From contig NZ_JADWYI010000001.1 in NCBI RefSeq assembly GCF_016904885.1, forward strand, positions 5,580,001-5,644,000: a stretch of 64,000 nt of DNA. Direction: 5' to 3'. The translations under genes were made by a program, and so were the position numbers. Positions within the stretch are counted from its first letter, which is position 1; the number at the start of each line of letters is the position of its first letter. This stretch comes from Archangium primigenium (GTDB taxonomy: Bacteria > Myxococcota > Myxococcia > Myxococcales > Myxococcaceae). The notes under the pieces are model-generated. The model was not told where the DNA came from. It did not search any database and saw nothing but the letters and a program-made list of their open reading frames with translations. Below, in pieces: positions 1 through 10,578 of the stretch.

Positions 1-1
1 C

Positions 2-3244
<3,243 letters not shown>

Positions 3245-3247
3245 GCC

Positions 3248-3922
3248 TCAGGCGCCCCGCCGGACCTCGTCCCGCGCGGGGCCCAGGGCCTGACGCAGGG
3301 CCGTCGCCACGGCGGCCAGTTCCTCCAGACGCGTGCCCAGGGCGGCATCATCGGGCAGGGTCTCGAAAATCAAATTCACCCGACCCTTCTCGATGCGCAC
3401 GAACTCATGCGCGCTCACGCTCAGCGCCAGCAGCGCCCGCCGGACGTCGGGCTCGCACAGCAGTTCCTGGGCCCGGGGCTGCTCCGCGCGGTCGCACAAG
3501 AACACGAAGTGCACGTCCAGTTCCGCGCGTCCCGACTTGAAGTACCGGTGTTGCTCGGCCTGGGTCCGGGTCCAGTCCCAGATCCTCGGAATGAGCTCGA
3601 AGTGTCGGGGCAGCTCCAGGCCCAGGTCGAGGTGCAGGGTGGGCCGCAGGCACACCATCCGCCCGCGCATGGCGTTCGATCGCATGCCCAGCCACACCAG
3701 CCAGCCCTGGTGCAGGTGCACGAAGGCGTCCTCCGCCGTGTCCTCGGGTTCGGGATGCCAGTGCAGCCGCTCGGCGAGCGCCTTCAGGGCGGCCCGCTGC
3801 TTCGCCTGCCCCAGCGTCTGCAGCCAGTACAGCACACCCGCCACCGCGATGACCGCCGCGGCGACGGCCAGCGCCACGACGAATTCCTCCAGGGTCGTGG
3901 GCAGCTTCGTTTCTCGCGCCAT
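3248..3922 (-). CDS. Membrane-anchored hypothetical protein, paralog 3 of a tandem triplet
   Basis: 224 aa. One hydrophobic segment near residues 14-34 should anchor it, followed by a soluble domain of about 190 residues. It shares the layout of the two upstream genes: an RAALKALAERL-type start to the domain, LDLGLELPRHF, a VHFVFLCDR motif and IEKGRVNLIF near the end. It is the most diverged of the three. It lies at the 3' end of the minus-strand run 5298-3248, with 30 nt to its neighbour, so co-transcription is likely. Its tail converges on the hybrid kinase with a 3-nt gap. I do not recognise the family; the soluble domain has no obvious catalytic motif. Confidence 0.8.
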   Translation of the reverse strand: MARETKLPTTLEEFVVALAVAAAVIAVAGVLYWLQTLGQAKQRAALKALAERLHWHPEPEDTAEDAFVHLHQGWLVWLGMRSNAMRGRMVCLRPTLHLDLGLELPRHFELIPRIWDWTRTQAEQHRYFKSGRAELDVHFVFLCDRAEQPRAQELLCEPDVRRALLALSVSAHEFVRIEKGRVNLIFETLPDDAALGTRLEELAAVATALRQALGPARDEVRRGA

Positions 3923-3952
3923 GGGCCCGGAGCATAGCGCGACCTGTCCCCG

Positions 3953-4618
3953 TCAGCCGCCCGCGCGGGCGCTCTTCTCGGGAGGGGCCTCCGCCAGGGC
4001 CACGCGCAGGGCGGACGCCACGGCGCGCAGGGACTCCAGGTGCGCGTGCAGGACGTCCGAGGGCAGCACGTCCCGAGTGAAGCTCAGGCACACCTGGTTC
4101 TTCTCGACGCAGGCCATGGCCGCCCCGCCGCCCAGGCGGGACAGGGGCTCGCGGACCGCCGGATGGAGCACCAGGGCCTGGGCGCGCGGGACGTCGGCGC
4201 ACTGGAAGACGAAGCGCTTGTCGAGCACCGGGTCCTCCGCGGTGAAGATGCCCTCCAGCAGGCCGGACACGAGCGCGTCGTTCCACGAGCGGGGCGCGAT
4301 CACGAAGCCCCGGGGCAGCTCGGCGCCCACGTCCAGGCGCAGCGTCGGCACGGACTTCTGGTGGCGCGAGCCCTTGCGCTCGATCTTGAAGCCCACCCAC
4401 AGCCACTCCCCCCGGACCTCGCCCACGAAGGCGTCGCGGGTGCCGGGCGCCGTGTGGAGGTTCAGCTCGGTGGCGAGCACTTCCAGGGCCGAGCGCCAGT
4501 CCTCCTCGCGCAGCCGCTCGCGCAGGCTGAAGGCGATGAGGGCCCCCAACATCAGGGCCATGAGCCCCACCATCGCCACGGCGAGCGGGTTGAACGGAAC
4601 TCCGAGAACGGTCTCCAT
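3953..4618 (-). CDS. Membrane-anchored hypothetical protein, paralog 2 of a tandem triplet
   Basis: 221 aa, from the ATG at 4618-4616. The N-terminus carries one membrane span (about residues 13-33) followed by a basic RERLREEDWRSALEVL stretch. The soluble part shares with its upstream neighbour TLRLDVGAELPRGF, the block AEDPVLDKRFVFQC, and VEKNQVCLSF close to the end, which shows a duplication. It starts 8 nt downstream of the stop of the 4627-5298 gene, so the two are in one operon. Function unknown. The conserved acidic and aromatic blocks could be a binding surface; no enzyme motif is visible. Confidence 0.82.
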   Translation of the reverse strand: METVLGVPFNPLAVAMVGLMALMLGALIAFSLRERLREEDWRSALEVLATELNLHTAPGTRDAFVGEVRGEWLWVGFKIERKGSRHQKSVPTLRLDVGAELPRGFVIAPRSWNDALVSGLLEGIFTAEDPVLDKRFVFQCADVPRAQALVLHPAVREPLSRLGGGAAMACVEKNQVCLSFTRDVLPSDVLHAHLESLRAVASALRVALAEAPPEKSARAGG

Positions 4619-4626
4619 GCGCCCTC

Positions 4627-5298
4627 CTAACCGACCCGCTGCCGGGGGGGCTCGGCCACCCCGCCGGTGGCCTCCAGGGCCGCGCGCAGGGCGGACGCCA
4701 CGGCGCGCATCGCCTCGAGGTGCGCGCGCAGGGAGGCCTCGTCGTGCACCGCCCGCGTGAAGCTCAGGCCCACCTGGTTCTTCTCGATGAAGGCCACGGC
4801 GTCGTCGCTCCCGAGCCGGGACAGGGCCTCCCGCACCCCCGCGTCGCGCACGAGCGCCTGGGCCGGCGTGACGAAGTCGCATTGGAAGACGAAGCGCTTG
4901 TCGAGCACCGGATCCTCCGCGGAGAAGAGCCCCGGCAGTCCCACGCGATCCAGCACCCGGGTCCAGGCGCGGGGCACGGCCACGAAGTCCCGGGGCAGCG
5001 CCACGCCCACGTCCAGGCGCAGCGTGGGCAGGGTCTGCTCGTCCTCGGAGCCCACGGGCCGCGGCTGCAACCCCATCCACAGCCGCGTGTCCCGGTACTC
5101 GCCCTCGAAGGCGTCGCGTTCGCCGGGAACGGCGTCCAGCTCCAGGCGCAAGGAGAGCAGCTCCAGGGCCGAGCGCCAGGACTGCTGATGCCGCGCCTTG
5201 AAGCGCTGCCAGGCGAAGGTCCCCACCATCAGGGCGCCGAAGAGCAGCGTCGAGAGGGCGGTGGGCAGGTCGAGCGGAAGTCCGGGGAAGGTGTCCAT
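4627..5298 (-). CDS. Membrane-anchored hypothetical protein, paralog 1 of a tandem triplet
   Basis: 223 aa; first gene of a three-gene minus-strand cluster of paralogs. One hydrophobic span at about residues 14-32 precedes QRFKARHQQSWRSALELL. It shares with the next gene TLRLDVGVALPRDF, AEDPVLDKRFVFQC and FIEKNQVGLSF. This copy and the middle copy are closer to each other than to the third. I do not recognise the family. The triplet may form a hetero-oligomer, or may be expanding by tandem duplication. Confidence 0.82.
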   Translation of the reverse strand: MDTFPGLPLDLPTALSTLLFGALMVGTFAWQRFKARHQQSWRSALELLSLRLELDAVPGERDAFEGEYRDTRLWMGLQPRPVGSEDEQTLPTLRLDVGVALPRDFVAVPRAWTRVLDRVGLPGLFSAEDPVLDKRFVFQCDFVTPAQALVRDAGVREALSRLGSDDAVAFIEKNQVGLSFTRAVHDEASLRAHLEAMRAVASALRAALEATGGVAEPPRQRVG

Positions 5299-5358
5299 GC
5301 CCGGCCCATCCTAGCCGACCCACGGCGCACGCCGCTCCGGGGCGGCGTCAGGCCGTGC

Positions 5359-5919
5359 TCAGAGCGGGGAGATCACGAACTGGATGAGGGCGGAGTTCTC
5401 GGTGCTGCCGTCCGGGGTGGCGCAGGCCACCAGGTCGCCGGTGGCGGGGATCGTCATCACCGCCTTGTTCCCGGCGAACCGTCCCGCCGTGATCGTCCCG
5501 GCCTTGACGGCCACCACCTGCCCGGCGTTCTGGACGTAGGTCTTCACGTAGGTGAACGTGCTCGTCTCGCCCGTGCTCCAGCGGATGAGCTGGGAGCCGG
5601 GAACCGCCTCCAGCGGCGCCGTGCTCAGGCAGCTCTGCTCCGCCGTGAACGCCAGCACGGCCGTGCCAGAGAAATTGGCGGGTGCCCCCAAGCCCACGCA
5701 CGGGCCCATCTGCTGCTCGATGCGCGTGGAGACCTCCTGGGGCGTGAAGGTGAGCCCGGGCGAGAACGTGGCGTGCTCGGCCCCCAGGCAGGTCAGCAGG
5801 GTCAGGCCCGCGTGCGCCGCCGGCGCGTGCAACCCCAGGCCCCCGAGGCCCAGGGCGGCGAGAACGGAGAGGGCCTTCTTCCAGCACGGCTTCGAGCGCG
5901 ACGAATGCGAGCGATTCAT
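5359..5919 (-). CDS. Small secreted protein of unknown function
   Basis: 186 aa. A basic n-region, an SVLAALGLGGLGL core and an AHAG cleavage site give a clear Sec signal peptide of about 36 residues. The mature part (about 150 residues) has three well-spaced cysteines (TCLGAE, GPCVGLG, SCLSTAP), is rich in Thr, Val and Gly, and reads as an all-beta secreted protein. Similar short secreted proteins occur in actinobacteria and myxobacteria without known function. It is a single gene, separated by 60 nt from the paralog triplet. No enzyme motif is visible. Confidence 0.72.
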   Translation of the reverse strand: MNRSHSSRSKPCWKKALSVLAALGLGGLGLHAPAAHAGLTLLTCLGAEHATFSPGLTFTPQEVSTRIEQQMGPCVGLGAPANFSGTAVLAFTAEQSCLSTAPLEAVPGSQLIRWSTGETSTFTYVKTYVQNAGQVVAVKAGTITAGRFAGNKAVMTIPATGDLVACATPDGSTENSALIQFVISPL

Positions 5920-6302
5920 GAGGGCTCCTGGCGTGGAGACGAACGTCGCAACCCTTTATGGCCATCCCCGGAAATGCTTCAAGTCCAGGATTCCATGAAA
6001 AGTGGTTTGCTCAACGAAAAGGCCTTGGGACTGTTGGAAGCTCCCGAGGCGCGCCTCAGAAGGAGCCGCTGAGCAGCAGCCGCCCGCCGCCCGCGCCGAG
6101 CTGGGCGGACAGCCGGGCCTGGAGGCCCACGGAGCGCGGGGGCGGCGGGGAGGGCCGCTCGTCCGACAAGCCCAGCTCCGACGCGAGAACAGAAGAGAAC
6201 GCATGGGTCTGGTGTCCCTGTTTCCTGGAACAGGGCCGTGAACTCCGGACGGCGTCCGGACGCGGTGTGGTGCGCTGAAAGGGAATCCCCCCCGGCACCA
6301 CC
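5920..6302. other. Gene-poor gap with a possible eroded 3' coding end
   Basis: This 380-base gap holds no convincing gene. On the minus strand a frame ending at 6056 closes with RLSAQLGAGGGRLLLSGSF and a stop. That tail resembles the terminal strand of a membrane or beta-barrel protein, but the upstream part of the frame does not look coding. It may be a remnant of a deleted gene. The right part contains the hairpins listed separately. Confidence 0.3.
6216..6260 (-). terminator. Two hairpins downstream of the 6303-7292 gene
   Basis: Two perfect inverted repeats lie 43-87 nt beyond the stop of the minus-strand membrane gene: TCCGGAC/GTCCGGA (6244-6250 and 6254-6260, 3-nt loop) and CCCTGTT/AACAGGG (6216-6222 and 6229-6235, 6-nt loop). 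There is no long U-run, as is common in very GC-rich genomes. A terminator role is inferred from position. Confidence 0.4.
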
Positions 6303-7292
6303 CTACTCCAGGCGCGGCGCGCCCCCCAACCCCTCCGCGCCGACGAGCTGGGCCCGGGGCGCGCGGTGGGCGGCGAGCGTGGCCAGGCTCATGAGGAGCA
6401 CGGTGCCCAGCCCCATGAGCCCCACCGCGTCCCAGTGGATGACGGGCTGGCCGCGCAAGGCCTGCATCCCCAGCACCAGGGTGAGGCCCAGCCACGCCAC
6501 GCCCGCGGCGCGCACGATGGCCCGGTTCGCCCACTCCGAGCGCCGCGTGCGCCCGAGCAGCGCGGAGAGCAGCGGCAGTCCCTGCAGCGCGTGGATGCCG
6601 AAGAAGTGCGCGGGCCGCATGTCCCCCACCGTGGTGCTCCACCCCACCCCCGGCAGGCCCGGGCCCCCGTCCTCGCCCCCGAAGGAGTGTCCGCCCTGCT
6701 CGCTCAACGCGCGACCGGCCGCCAGCTCCGTGCGCTGCGCGCCATGGGGCACGCTCATGAAGAAGGCCAGGCCCATGCCCACCACCGACACCATGACGCC
6801 CAGCCGCAGCGCCGAGGCCAGGACGCCATCGCGCAGCCTGGCGCGCATCAACACGCCCGCGAGCACCATCATCGTCACCCACAGCACGACGACGGTGACG
6901 CCCATGCTGGCGGACAGCAGCCTGTCCAGGGTCGTGCCGACACTGAAGTGGCTGCGCATCCCCCGCGCCGCCTGGATCGTGATGACGGCCAGCTCCTGCA
7001 GGCCACACAGGGAGAGGATGAGGCCGATGGGGCGCAGGCGCCGCTCGGGGGACTCCAGGACATGGAACAGGTAGAGCAGCGTGACGTCGTAGATGGCCAG
7101 CGACGCGTAGAACTTGGTGGGCTTGAGCCACACGGGCTCGCCGACGAGCTGGCGCGGATCCACCGCGAGGCCGATGGCGGAGGCCACGAGCCCGAGCAGC
7201 ATCGCCCCCGTGCCCAGGGTGAGCGCGGGAGACAGGGACCAGGCCCGGGACACCAGGCCACGCGGGGATGACATCGTCAGGGGGGCAGGCAT
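6303..7292 (-). CDS. Polytopic membrane protein, unknown function
   Basis: 329 aa from the ATG at 7292-7290 (a second ATG lies 18 nt in). About eight hydrophobic stretches are visible, including SPALTLGTGAMLLGLVASAI, LLSASMGVTVVVLWVTMMV, LGVMVSVVGMGLAFFMS and the C-terminal WDAVGLMGLGTVLLMSLA. A conserved-looking MRPAHFFGIHALQGLPL segment carries two His residues near a membrane face, which could bind metal or haem; this is inference. It starts 14 nt after the stop of the DUF4281-like gene and very likely forms an operon with it. I recognise this only as a conserved membrane protein of myxobacteria and actinobacteria. Confidence 0.78.
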   Translation of the reverse strand: MPAPLTMSSPRGLVSRAWSLSPALTLGTGAMLLGLVASAIGLAVDPRQLVGEPVWLKPTKFYASLAIYDVTLLYLFHVLESPERRLRPIGLILSLCGLQELAVITIQAARGMRSHFSVGTTLDRLLSASMGVTVVVLWVTMMVLAGVLMRARLRDGVLASALRLGVMVSVVGMGLAFFMSVPHGAQRTELAAGRALSEQGGHSFGGEDGGPGLPGVGWSTTVGDMRPAHFFGIHALQGLPLLSALLGRTRRSEWANRAIVRAAGVAWLGLTLVLGMQALRGQPVIHWDAVGLMGLGTVLLMSLATLAAHRAPRAQLVGAEGLGGAPRLE

Positions 7293-7306
7293 GGGGGGCT
7301 CCACGA

Positions 7307-7783
7307 CTAGGGCGAGGGGGAAAGCGCGGCGGCGGCGGCCACGGGAGGCAGCGGCGCCACGGGGGGCAGGAAGCGACGGGACACCAGGCGCACCAGGGCG
7401 TAGGCGAGGTAGCCCGAGGGCCCGAGCATGAAGGTCAGCACCAGGCACGGCACGACGAGCAGGTGCGGCAGGCCCCGGCGCTGGGAATCCGCGAGGATGA
7501 CCCGGCCCACCAGGAAGTCGAACGCGAGGTAGTGCATCCACCCCGCCAGCATCATGCCCGGCAGGCTCAGCGCCTCGGTGATGTGGGCCAGCGTGTCGTA
7601 CTGGCCGAGCAGGCCCGGCAGGTGCGGCCCCACCTTCACCAGGTAGAGCACGCCAATCACCAGCGGCAGCACGTCGCTCTCCAGCCACCAGCGCGTCACG
7701 CGGGCCCGGGGCGCCAGCAGCAGGGCCCCCCAGCCGAACAGCACCAGGGGGTTGAGAAGTCGCAACAGGAGTTCGTCCGTCAT
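7307..7783 (-). CDS. ABA4-like (DUF4281) membrane protein
   Basis: 158 aa with four hydrophobic spans. The signature HYLAFDFLVGRVILADSQRR plus a final VLTFMLGPSGYLAYALVR matches the ABA4/DUF4281 family, whose plant member is needed for neoxanthin synthesis; bacterial members have no proven role. I chose the ATG at 7783 rather than the one at 7804 because the TTGACA/TACGCT promoter described next would start transcription right at 7783, giving a leaderless message, and would lie inside the longer version. It is followed 14 nt later by another membrane gene, probably in the same transcript. A carotenoid or lipid role would be a guess. Confidence 0.72.
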   Translation of the reverse strand: MTDELLLRLLNPLVLFGWGALLLAPRARVTRWWLESDVLPLVIGVLYLVKVGPHLPGLLGQYDTLAHITEALSLPGMMLAGWMHYLAFDFLVGRVILADSQRRGLPHLLVVPCLVLTFMLGPSGYLAYALVRLVSRRFLPPVAPLPPVAAAAALSPSP

Positions 7784-7789
7784 GTAGAC

Positions 7790-7818
7790 AGCGTAAACAC
7801 GCATGTTTCTCGTGTCAA
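7790..7818 (-). promoter_or_regulatory. Sigma-70-like promoter for the DUF4281 operon
   Basis: On the minus strand TTGACA (7818-7813) and TACGCT (7795-7790) are separated by exactly 17 nt. The -10 box ends 6 nt before the ATG at 7783, so the predicted transcript begins at or next to the A of the start codon (leaderless). This is one of few AT-richer spots in the region. Confidence 0.5.
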
Positions 7819-7846
7819 CATGAATGGCGCCGCGCGGGAGGGCCCC

Positions 7847-9433
7847 CTACCCGCCCGAGTCGGGCCGCTCGATGAAGCGGGCCACGAGCGCGCGCGTGCG
7901 GGGCGGCGCGAGCGGGGGCTCGGGGCGGCCCTCCTGGCGGGAGAGGTGCGCCTCCAGGTAGCCCTCGATGTCGGCGGTGCCGCCGTGCAGGTGCGCGGTG
8001 AGCAAGGCGCCCAGGGCCTCGGGCGAGCCCCAGCGGAACAGGGCCCAGGCGGCCTCGTCCGCCTCCGGCCAGCGCCGCTTCTCCCAGCTGTCGTCGCGCA
8101 GGCCCCGGGTGAGGAGCTCCACGTGCCCGGGCGCGTTCCAGTGTCCGAGCCAGCGCAGGGCCTCGGCGCGCAGCCAGGGCTCGTCGGACGTGTGCGCCGT
8201 GTGCCGCAGCGCCTCCCACCCCGCCGCCTCCCCGCGCCGCGCGAGCCCCGCCGCCGCGCGCACCCGCAGCAGGGGGTGCGCCGCGTAGCCCAGGGCCTCC
8301 AGCCGCGCCGTCCAGGCCGCGCCGGGGTCTCCCTCCAGGAGCAGCAGCCCCTCGAGCGCGAAGCAGCCCGCGACCGCGTCCGGGCCCTCCAGCGCGGCGA
8401 GGAAGAGCGGCCGGTCCTCCGGCTGGGGCGAGGCCGCGGCCTCCCGGAGCACGGTGTGCACGAGCGACGCGTTGGCGGGCCACGCGAGCGCCGCCCGGGC
8501 CCAGCGCAGCGCCGTGGGCCGCTCGTGGCGCAGGAGCTGCCGCGCCAGCGCGTCGCGGATCTCCAGCGCCACGGCGAAGTCGCACAACAGGCGCAGGCGC
8601 AACGCCCGGGCCTCGGGCCACTCCCCGAGCAGCGCCAGGGCCCGCTCGTACCCCTCCGGCGGCGGGACGAGCCCATAGGGCACGTTCAGCGCCACCCCCT
8701 GGGCCCGCACCACCTGCTCCAGCCGGCGCACGAGCCCCTCCGTCCCCAACGCCAGCAGGAGCGAGGGCACGGGCAGCCGCAGCGCCTCGGCCGCCTCGCG
8801 CAGGGCCTCCGGGTCCTCCCGCAGCAGCTGGTGCAGGGCTTCTTGGGGGAGCGCGTCCGCGGGCAGCCGGCGGGCCTCGGTGGACAGGAGCGCCCAGGAC
8901 TCGGGCCGCGTCCACGTGGCGGCGGCCACCTGGAGGTTGCGCTCCGGGCCGCCGGGCTCGGCCTCGAGGGCGGGCCGATCCTCACGGCACCACTGGCCGT
9001 ACAACCACCCCAGCACCGCGCCCGGCAGGGGCGTGGCCTGACGGCGGGACGCGAGCACCCAGTCCGTGCGCACCCAGGCGGACACCGCGCCGAGCCAGGG
9101 CACGAGCGCGGCCACGTCCGCCTCGCTCCGCGCCAGGTGCAGGCACGGGTACGGCTCCAACACGCCCTCCTCGAGCAGCCCCCGCAGCTCGGCGCCCTCG
9201 AGCCGCAGCCCCAGGGACACCCCCACCTCCAGCGCCCAGGCCCGCACCGGCAGGGGCTCGCCGGCGTCGAGCAGCAGCCGGCGCACGAGGGGCAGCTGCT
9301 CGGCGCCCCCGAAGAGCCGCAAGAGCCGCAAGGCACGCATCCGCGTGTCGAAGGCCCCCACGGGCAAGGTGTCGAGGAAGGACAGGAGCTGCGCGCACAG
9401 GGGGGCGCGGGAAGACCAGACGAGCGTGAGCAT
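7847..9433 (-). CDS. Helical-repeat (HEAT-like) protein, unknown function
   Basis: 528 aa from the ATG at 9433 (an in-frame ATG at 9469 lies inside the divergent promoter region and is less likely). The protein is rich in Leu, Ala and Arg, and paired helices recur every 30-40 residues, for example HPLLRVRAAAGLARRGE followed by EPWLRAEALRWLGHWNAPG, in the style of HEAT/PBS-lyase repeats. No signal peptide and no membrane span are seen, so it is probably a cytoplasmic scaffold. It may belong to the TIGR02270-type myxobacterial paralogs, but I cannot confirm that by eye. It stands alone between the DUF4281 gene (43-nt gap) and the divergent NTF2-like gene. Confidence 0.7.
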   Translation of the reverse strand: MLTLVWSSRAPLCAQLLSFLDTLPVGAFDTRMRALRLLRLFGGAEQLPLVRRLLLDAGEPLPVRAWALEVGVSLGLRLEGAELRGLLEEGVLEPYPCLHLARSEADVAALVPWLGAVSAWVRTDWVLASRRQATPLPGAVLGWLYGQWCREDRPALEAEPGGPERNLQVAAATWTRPESWALLSTEARRLPADALPQEALHQLLREDPEALREAAEALRLPVPSLLLALGTEGLVRRLEQVVRAQGVALNVPYGLVPPPEGYERALALLGEWPEARALRLRLLCDFAVALEIRDALARQLLRHERPTALRWARAALAWPANASLVHTVLREAAASPQPEDRPLFLAALEGPDAVAGCFALEGLLLLEGDPGAAWTARLEALGYAAHPLLRVRAAAGLARRGEAAGWEALRHTAHTSDEPWLRAEALRWLGHWNAPGHVELLTRGLRDDSWEKRRWPEADEAAWALFRWGSPEALGALLTAHLHGGTADIEGYLEAHLSRQEGRPEPPLAPPRTRALVARFIERPDSGG

Positions 9434-9507
9434 GGGCGATGGGGGGCGCGGCCCGTATAGTAGCCGCACGCGCTCGAGCCCCTTACCCCACCGGAGACCC
9501 TCGGCCC

Positions 9508-9942
9508 ATGTCCCTCGCGCCCTCCCTGTCCCTCGCGCCCCTCGCCTTCGTGCAGAGCATCGTCCACGCCGCCAAGCTGGGCGACTTCCCCACGGCCAGC
9601 GCGGGCATGTCCCCGAACATCATCTGGACCTCCAACTACCCCGCCCACCGGCTGCCCTTCGGGGGCGAGGTGAAGGGCCCGGACGCCGTGTGCCGGATGC
9701 TCGAGCGCATGTTCGCGTCCGCCGAGGCGCTGAGCATGGAGGTGCACAAGGTGGTGGAGCAGGAGGACACCGTCATCGTCATCGGCGTGGAGCAGCTGCG
9801 CGTGCGCACCACGGGCAAGACGTTCGCCAACCCGCTCACCTTCGTGGCCACGCTGAGCGAGGGGAAGATCGACACCATGCGCCTGTTCGGCGACTCCTAC
9901 GCCGTGGTCGAGGCGCTGGGCTCCTCCTTCCCCGCCCCGTGA
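9508..9942 (+). CDS. NTF2-like / SnoaL-like protein
   Basis: 144 aa, starting at the ATG at 9508 with a GGAGA motif about 10 nt upstream. The layout fits the SnoaL-like NTF2 fold used by small cyclases, isomerases and binding proteins: an N-terminal helix (FVQSIVHAAKLGDF), then a Trp-containing strand (IIWTSNYPAHRLPFGGEVKG), MLERMFASAEALSMEVHKVV, and strands ending in SEGKIDTMRLFGDSYAVVEA. The IDTMRLFGDSY ending is typical. Substrate unknown. It converges on the P-loop kinase gene with a 4-nt gap and is transcribed away from the helical-repeat gene. Confidence 0.75.
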   Translation: MSLAPSLSLAPLAFVQSIVHAAKLGDFPTASAGMSPNIIWTSNYPAHRLPFGGEVKGPDAVCRMLERMFASAEALSMEVHKVVEQEDTVIVIGVEQLRVRTTGKTFANPLTFVATLSEGKIDTMRLFGDSYAVVEALGSSFPAP

Positions 9943-9946
9943 GCGC

Positions 9947-10531
9947 TCAGCGCAGGGCCGCGGCGAGGATCTCCGCCGCGCACGCCTCCACGTCGCGCTC
10001 GGCCGTGTCGACGACCAGGTCGTAGCGCGCGTCGTAGTGGATCCGCTCCTTCTGCGCGCGCGCCGAGCCCGGGGGCCGGTCCCCCCGGGCCGCCTCCCGG
10101 CGTTCGAGGACCTCGAGGCTCGCGGTCACGCCCACCCGGAGCACACGTCGGCCGGCGAAGGCGGGCGCCCATTCATCCTCCGTGTCACCGGGCCGGATCG
10201 CCACGTCGTCGACGATCAGGCCATGGCCCAGGCGCGCGAGTTCCGCCACGACCGCCACGTACGCCTCCACCATCTTCCGCCCGTAGGGGCCGATCTGGAG
10301 CTCGCGGCGGAGCACCCCACCCGCGTCCCGCTCCGCGCGAAAGCCGAAGCCCGGCATGCCGCGCCCGGTCTCCCAGTCGTTCAGGTGCGCGGGCATGAGC
10401 GCGATGAGGTGATCGATCCCGATGTGGAGGTAGGGCTCCGGCAGCCGGGCCTGGAGCACGCGGGCGATGCTGCTCTTGCCCGCGCTCGAGGGGCCATTCA
10501 GGTAGATGATCCGCGCGTGGGAAGTGCTCAT
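9947..10531 (-). CDS. Chloramphenicol phosphotransferase-like P-loop kinase
   Basis: 194 aa. Walker A is IIYLNGPSSAGKSS (K19), followed by the family-typical IGIDHLIALMPAHL segment with an acidic residue after the first strand. A Walker B-like strand GHGLIVDDVAIRPGD and an Arg-rich lid region (ERREAARGDRPPGSARAQ) complete the fold. The ending YDLVVDTAERDVEACA is standard for CPT-like and shikimate-kinase-like proteins. The family includes Streptomyces chloramphenicol 3-O-phosphotransferase; most members have unknown substrates, so drug resistance should not be assumed. Single gene, 47 nt downstream of the hybrid kinase. Confidence 0.82.
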   Translation of the reverse strand: MSTSHARIIYLNGPSSAGKSSIARVLQARLPEPYLHIGIDHLIALMPAHLNDWETGRGMPGFGFRAERDAGGVLRRELQIGPYGRKMVEAYVAVVAELARLGHGLIVDDVAIRPGDTEDEWAPAFAGRRVLRVGVTASLEVLERREAARGDRPPGSARAQKERIHYDARYDLVVDTAERDVEACAAEILAAALR

Positions 10532-10578
10532 GGCGCGCCCCACTCTGCCGACTCGCCGGGCGCGCCGCAAACCGCGGC

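Noticed and set aside
6056-6301. 81-codon minus-strand frame ending in LLLSGSF
   Set aside because: Only the last 20 residues look protein-like; there is no ribosome site and the rest is low-complexity. Listed only as a possible remnant.
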